Shown here in pieces: positions 60,243-64,000 of a DNA stretch of 64,000 bases. The number at the start of each line of letters is the position of its first letter. The first letter of the stretch is position 1. A program made the position numbers and the translations under genes. Where the stretch lies: assembly GCF_046244365.1 (NCBI RefSeq), contig NZ_CP176395.1, forward strand, positions 7,254,001 through 7,318,000, read 5' to 3'. Source of the DNA: Paenibacillus_V sp046244365. Its GTDB lineage: Bacteria; Bacillota; Bacilli; Paenibacillales; NBRC-103111. The notes under the pieces are model-generated. The model was given only the letters and a program-made list of their open reading frames with translations, searched no databases and had not been told where the DNA came from.

Positions 60243-60752
60243 AAGTCCCAATCTTAATATCATTAAGTCTTCATCGAAATACTGTTCATCAAACTTTAAA
60301 GCATGTGGTTCTATACCGTAAACTTCAAACCCCAGCGAGACATATAAGCGTTTTGCTGATTTGTTATTAGACACAACCGTCAAATGAATCTGTTCCAACC
60401 CTTCACATTCTTTTGTTGCTCTTTCAATCAAGGCTAATAGAAGGGCTTTACCTACCCCCCGTCCTCGAAATTGAGGCTCTACGTACATACCGTAAATGTT
60501 TCCTTTATGTGCCGTCTTAAGCCTGTTTTCACGTGAAAAATTGACAATGCCAACTAATGTGTTACTGTCGTCAAAACATCCCAATGTAAATTGATCTTTT
60601 GTATGGTGTATCCTTTCTATAATGTGCCCCAGTGGTTTAGTTTCTTCTTGCTCATACGTTGATCCAAATGCATCGGGGTCATTTTTCAATGCACGCAACC
60701 TTACTTCTCTATACACTTGGGCATCAGAGTCATTCAACAGACGAATGTTCAT
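60234..60752 (-). CDS. GNAT-family N-acetyltransferase
   Basis: A 172-residue acetyltransferase. YGMYVEPQFRGRGVGKALLLALIERA is the acetyl-CoA loop; LTVVSNNKSAKRLYVSLGFEVYG follows. Substrate unknown. Its TAA stop is the complement of the TTA in the element's CCCTTTAG. Confidence 0.92.
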   Translation of the reverse strand: MNIRLLNDSDAQVYREVRLRALKNDPDAFGSTYEQEETKPLGHIIERIHHTKDQFTLGCFDDSNTLVGIVNFSRENRLKTAHKGNIYGMYVEPQFRGRGVGKALLLALIERATKECEGLEQIHLTVVSNNKSAKRLYVSLGFEVYGIEPHALKFDEQYFDEDLMILRLGLLN

Positions 60753-60804
60753 TAGTCACTTCCGATCATTTATCAAATTGTTCTAAATAAAACTAGCGGA
60801 TTGA

Positions 60805-60897
60805 AGTAAACTCCCCTTTACTTCAACGGAAAACGACAACTTATCGTCTCGCCGGTTACCGTCGTTTATTGATGGAACTCTCGTTTTCCGTTAACAA
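60805..60897 (+). repeat. GTTA element G28
   Basis: Left arm AACTCCCCTTTACTTCAACG, centre ACGACAACTTATCG ... GCCGGTTACCGTCGT, right arm GGAACTCTCGTTTTCCGTTA. More divergent than most. Confidence 0.65.
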
Positions 60898-60929
60898 AAC
60901 AAAAAGGTTGTTTCTAAACCTAACGAGAT

Positions 60930-61886
60930 TCACCCTAGAGTCGCCATAAAAAGCTTCAATTGCTCCAACTGTCTTTGGTAAGTCTCCATGGTCCCTTTTC
61001 CTTCTAATAAGCGGTTACGGTGATACCAGTAACTATCAAACTTTCTTGAAAGTACAGCAACTTCCAAGACATTAGGGTCAACGCTCCCTCCCCCCCCATA
61101 TTCATAAGCTTTAATTATTTCCGTTATTAATTTGTCTTGTTCACTTAGATTTGAGTAATTAAGTAGCGTAAGAACCACAGATGCTAGATCTAACAACGCC
61201 GGGTCTACACTGCAAAATTCTAAATCGAGTACACCGATTAGTTTGGTATGATCCTCCTTAATTCGAAGATTGTAGTGCGTAAAATCCCCGTGTATTAACT
61301 GAACAGGCAACGCTTGAATTCTATTGAAATTTGAGGACAATCGTTGCGCTGCAGTTTTAATGAGAAGGATGTTTTCCTCTTCAATATCCTTAACCGCTGA
61401 GTCCTCGCGTATGACCCAAGATAAGTTACCGATCCCAGAAACATACGTTTCTACGGTTCTTACCACTTGTGTACTTGTTACCGCAAAGTCTGCAGGGACT
61501 TCACGAAGTTTTCTATGGAAATGACCCAAACCGTATGCAATTATGGGGTACAACTCAGCACTTTCTTGTGACGGCATTATTCCTTCCATGTGTTTACTTA
61601 ATTTCCATAGATGTGTCCCATCATCGTAAAATCGGGTACCTCTTGTAGTTCTTATAACCTCCGGAACAAATAATATCATGTCGGGATCTCTGACTTGATT
61701 AATAGAAAGATATTCATATAATTCCAACTCGCGAATGACTCGATTCACTTCATCTCTATTGTATCTAGCAAGCCAGGGCCCATCCCCCACTTGCCATGTA
61801 GTGTTGTTTCCTCCAATCCATTCCTTATTTATTTCCGAATCTATGTTCCACCCAGCCTGTAATACTTTTTGCACCTCATTAGTCAT
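60930..61886 (-). CDS. Aminoglycoside-phosphotransferase-like kinase
   Basis: A 318-residue protein of the APH/choline-kinase superfamily. The Brenner motif is LIHGDFTHYNLRI, followed by the metal-binding GVLDLEFCSVDPALLDLA. The N-lobe has NNTTWQVGDGPWLARY. Whether it acts on an antibiotic, homoserine or another alcohol is not readable. ATG at 61886 (GAGGTG eight bases before) is preferred to 61892. Confidence 0.82.
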   Translation of the reverse strand: MTNEVQKVLQAGWNIDSEINKEWIGGNNTTWQVGDGPWLARYNRDEVNRVIRELELYEYLSINQVRDPDMILFVPEVIRTTRGTRFYDDGTHLWKLSKHMEGIMPSQESAELYPIIAYGLGHFHRKLREVPADFAVTSTQVVRTVETYVSGIGNLSWVIREDSAVKDIEEENILLIKTAAQRLSSNFNRIQALPVQLIHGDFTHYNLRIKEDHTKLIGVLDLEFCSVDPALLDLASVVLTLLNYSNLSEQDKLITEIIKAYEYGGGGSVDPNVLEVAVLSRKFDSYWYHRNRLLEGKGTMETYQRQLEQLKLFMATLG

Positions 61887-61939
61887 TCTCATCGCACCTC
61901 ATATCCGGTTAATTTCTTGAAATCTGCCCTCTTCAATCA

Positions 61940-62046
61940 TCAGGGAAGTGCATCAAATTGAACTCACTCATCTTGTTAGTTACATAGGTTTTAATGATAT
62001 CGATGATTGCGTAGTGGAGGGTGTCAGTCTTGTTCAAGCTCACTAG
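61940..62046 (+). pseudogene. Possible 3' stump of an azoreductase-like gene
   Basis: The plus strand reads HLVSYIGFNDIDDCVVEGVS, a few more codons and a stop at 62044-62046. The FIGFxDI ... VEG pattern is like the last helix and strand of FMN-dependent NADH-azoreductases. No start or upstream part. Confidence 0.35.
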
Positions 62047-62151
62047 AAATATAAAATCTGTACTATTTTCCCCTGCTCAGTCGATATAATCAAACCACAC
62101 AATTTCAGTCTACCAGTTACTCCTTTTATTGGGCAGACAAAAAATACTTAA

Positions 62152-62172
62152 AGTTGAACTATCCTGCCCGTT
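62152..62172 (+). repeat. GTTA element G29, left arm (rest at 63750-63790)
   Basis: TTGAACTATCCTGCCCGTT, a full-length left arm, cut by IS copy B at the same base as G16. Confidence 0.75.
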
Positions 62173-62240
62173 CGTATTATGAGGTCACCAGATCTTTCTG
62201 GTGGACCTCATTTTTGTGTGGTCGTAAGATAGCGGTAGCC

Positions 62241-62299
62241 GGGGATCGAACGTTTCTGCCCGTGGGAGCTAGATCCCGAGAGCTATACAGTTCATCCCC
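62241..62299 (+). ncRNA. Candidate bridge-RNA target-binding loop (IS110 copy B)
   Basis: Same fold as in copy A: outer stem GGGGAT/ATCCCC and GAAC/GTTC; CTGCCCGT at 62256-62263; distal hairpin GGGA-GCTAGA-TCCC; AGCTATA at 62281-62287. The last base of this guide is A where copy A has T, and the right junction (TATAGTT, 63749-63755) has T where copy A has A, so pairing is kept. The distal loop has changed freely while the stems are the same. Confidence 0.65.
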
Positions 62300-62414
62300 C
62301 CTACTTGTTAAACCATGATTAGGCTGGTTGGGACCATGATCCCGAATCACATGCGATAATGTGGACGACAAGAAGGTCAGGGGTTGCCGGTGAAAATATA
62401 TTGGGAGTGATTAT

Positions 62415-63617
62415 GTGAATCCTGTCATTGGTTTGGATGTATCCAAAGGGGAAAGTCATGCGCAAGCTTTTGCAAACAAAGGAACGCCCTATGGAAAGAT
62501 TTTTCGTTTTAAACATGATCTTGATGGTCTTGCGTCTTTTCTTCGTTATGCTCAAGATTTAGAATCCTTTACGGGGAAACGTGCGGCCGTCATATTAGAA
62601 GCAACAGGTCATTATCATAGTCCAGTTGTTCAATTCTTGGATGAGCATCAGTTTCTGCATATCGTCATTAATCCGTTACTTTCCCACCAAGCGAAAAAGG
62701 CAAATTTACGCAAGGTAAAAACGGATGCCGCTGATGCATACCAATTGGGAGAAATGTTCTACAAAGAGGAACTGGAGCCTTACAAAAAACGAGGCCAATA
62801 TCTGATGAATTTGCGTTACCTGACAAGGCAACACGAGTCTCTCACGGATATGTACGTTCAAGCAAAATTACAATTCCAAGCGGTGCTGGATCAAGTGTTC
62901 CCGGAGTATCATGGCGTGTTTGGTGACCTTTATGCTAAGGTCTCCCTTCGTTTCCTGGCTCTTTATCCAACGTCACAAGCGGTGCTAGCAATGTCCGTGG
63001 AAGAAGTCAAGACACACATTCAGAATCTTGCGGGATATGTGAATCCCAACTGTTGGACAATAGAAAGGGCGCAAAAGCTAATGGCTGCAGCAAAGCGTAA
63101 TCCCTTCAAGGAGATAGCTTTTCCAAGTCATTTAATATCGATGGAACTACTCATCAATTTACTTCTTCAATACCAAGAGCATCTATCCAAACTTGATCAG
63201 TCAATAGAGGAGTTGGCTCAAGAATTATTGGAATATGATTTAATGCAATCGATCCCCGGTATTGGAACTAAACTTGCGGCAACAATTTTAGCAGAAATCG
63301 GGGAAATCGATCGGTTCGATCATGCAAAGAAGCTGATCGCATTTGCGGGTATTGATCCTAGCGTTTTTTCTTCTGGAAAGTTTACTGCTACTCGAAATCC
63401 AATTACTAAACGTGGTTCTAGAAAGCTCCGAACAGCCTTATACCAAGCTGTTCGTTGTGGTCTGCGAAGCTCACGCAACAAAAAATTAAGGGCTTATTAC
63501 GATAAGAAACGTGCTGAAGGCAAACTGTTTAAAGTAGCTGTGATCGCTTGTGCAAATAAACGAATCCACTGGATTTATGCCATCTTAACCAAGAAAGAAG
63601 CTTTTCGCTTAGTCTGA
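62415..63617 (+). CDS. IS110-family transposase (DEDD recombinase), copy B
   Basis: A 400-residue recombinase, very similar to copy A, with DEDD residues in VIGLDVSKGESH, LEATGHYHSP and VKTDAADAYQLG and the C-terminal IPGIGTKLAATILAEIGE and AGIDPSVFSSGKFT. The start is GTG, where copy A has ATG. Intact. Confidence 0.96.
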   Translation: MNPVIGLDVSKGESHAQAFANKGTPYGKIFRFKHDLDGLASFLRYAQDLESFTGKRAAVILEATGHYHSPVVQFLDEHQFLHIVINPLLSHQAKKANLRKVKTDAADAYQLGEMFYKEELEPYKKRGQYLMNLRYLTRQHESLTDMYVQAKLQFQAVLDQVFPEYHGVFGDLYAKVSLRFLALYPTSQAVLAMSVEEVKTHIQNLAGYVNPNCWTIERAQKLMAAAKRNPFKEIAFPSHLISMELLINLLLQYQEHLSKLDQSIEELAQELLEYDLMQSIPGIGTKLAATILAEIGEIDRFDHAKKLIAFAGIDPSVFSSGKFTATRNPITKRGSRKLRTALYQAVRCGLRSSRNKKLRAYYDKKRAEGKLFKVAVIACANKRIHWIYAILTKKEAFRLV

Positions 63618-63749
63618 ATTAGCAACCCTTAGCCATTGAGGGAAACCTTCCCATATAATGCGGGACGGTTATTTGTTGTCCCCTTTTACGAGTATACCAC
63701 CCTTCATTTCGTTCATTAATTATTAAATATTGACAGCCTATTAGCTGGT

Positions 63750-63790
63750 ATAGTTCAATAAAATGAGCAGGCTTCGGTAGCCTGCTCAAC
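63750..63790 (+). repeat. GTTA element G29, right part
   Basis: ATAGTTCAATAAAA, then the perfect hairpin GAGCAGGC-TTCGGTA-GCCTGCTC. No clear right arm follows. Confidence 0.65.
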
Positions 63791-63854
63791 AATATGTGGT
63801 ATTCAAACATCAGGAACTTTACCATAAGTAACGGCAAGGTTTACGATGATTAAA

Positions 63855-63892
63855 CATAAAAACAACCCTCCGTCTTGCCTAGAAGGGCTGTT
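63855..63892 (-). terminator. Terminator of the SDR gene
   Basis: On the minus strand CAACAGCCCTT ... AGGGTTG is followed by TTTTTATG, just past the SDR stop codon. Confidence 0.7.
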
Positions 63893-63900
63893 GATTGACC

Positions 63901-64000
63901 TTATAAGTGTGATCCGCCCGTGGCATCAACCATCTGTCCAGTAATCCAACGGCCGTCCGATGACGAGAGGAAAACCACGATGTCCGCAATATCCGAAGCT
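63901..64000 (-). CDS. Short-chain dehydrogenase/reductase, C-terminal end (runs off the window)
   Basis: The last 32 codons on the minus strand read ASDIADIVVFLSSSDGRWI then TGQMVDATGGSHL and stop at 63901-63903. This is the standard SDR ending (xDIAxxVxFLxSxxxxxxTGQxxxxxGG). The catalytic part lies outside the window. Confidence 0.85.
   Translation of the reverse strand, partial: ASDIADIVVFLSSSDGRWITGQMVDATGGSHL

Larger units (their letters stand above)
62173..63749 (+). mobile_element. IS110-family element, copy B
   Basis: About 1577 bp and colinear with copy A, with scattered substitutions along its length, so the copies are not recent duplicates. It has the same 240-bp 5' non-coding end and 3' end ATTAGCTGG. 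Inserted in the left arm of G29. Confidence 0.85.

Noticed and set aside
60930..61886. Calling the APH-like gene an aminoglycoside resistance gene
   Set aside because: The motifs are shared by many small-molecule kinases and no close match to a known resistance enzyme could be seen by eye.
11634..63790. GTTA elements as a CRISPR array
   Set aside because: Copies are hundreds to thousands of bases apart with genes between them, their centres vary, and no cas gene is present.
11634..63790. The array as a true integron
   Set aside because: The arms are direct repeats, not the inverted RYYYAAC/GTTRRRY pair of attC; no integrase or attI is in the window, and some genes are on the other strand. 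Only the similarity in layout is reported.

Overview
The window reads as chromosomal DNA of a low-G+C Gram-positive of the Paenibacillus/Cohnella type (Bacillota, Paenibacillaceae). The evidence is a YesM/YesN two-component pair, an LplB/YtcP/LipO-type sugar ABC transporter, a membrane-anchored AraC regulator, strong AGGAGG ribosome binding sites throughout, and only lipobox and signal-peptide export signals. No rRNA, tRNA or CRISPR array was seen. The species cannot be fixed from the sequence alone.

Layout. Positions 1-11.6 kb hold G+C-richer metabolic DNA: a YesM/YesN pair with a duplicated sensor region, an enolase-superfamily enzyme, a sulfatase divergent from an AraC regulator, malate:quinone oxidoreductase and a glycosyltransferase. 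Positions 11.6-24.8 kb are accessory DNA: a YVTN propeller protein, an Lsa-type ABC-F with an attenuator leader, VOC, GyrI-like, lipoprotein, DUF1648, DUF4259 and sigma/anti-sigma genes, an IS110-family element and several broken genes. Positions 24.8-33 kb are a polysaccharide-uptake operon (two permeases, binding lipoprotein, heparinase II/III-like enzyme, membrane AraC regulator). Positions 34.8-43 kb are a second carbohydrate locus (Gfo/Idh/MocA oxidoreductase, alpha/beta hydrolase, LacI regulator, binding lipoprotein, large secreted glycosidase-like protein) with repeated LacI-type operators. Positions 43-64 kb are again accessory: small single genes (RibD-like reductase, GNATs, sigma factor, BtrH-like, HAD, amine oxidase, HIT, ankyrins, aminoglycoside-phosphotransferase-like), two near-identical IS110 copies, one IS3, and many gene stumps.

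The main unexplained structure is a dispersed repeat, here called the GTTA element. About 29 full or partial copies lie between 11.6 and 63.8 kb; I saw none before 11.6 kb. Each full copy has a left arm (CTGCCCGTTAGC), a variable central inverted repeat (often GGCTGCCG...CGGCAGCC) and a right arm (CTATCGTACCCGTTAGC). All copies have the same polarity. The right arm usually sits at or just past the stop codon of a minus-strand gene, so the region looks like an array of single genes or operons separated by a common element, reminiscent of integron cassettes or REP-type repeats. No integrase is visible.

IS110-family elements are inserted inside the arms of these repeats. Two copies (about 45.69-47.26 and 62.17-63.75 kb) occupy the same position in a left arm. 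Their 5' non-coding ends can fold into what looks like the target-binding loop of a bridge RNA, with one guide matching CTGCCCGT and a second guide that changes together with the right junction. This suggests RNA-guided recombinases that use the repeat family as landing sites.
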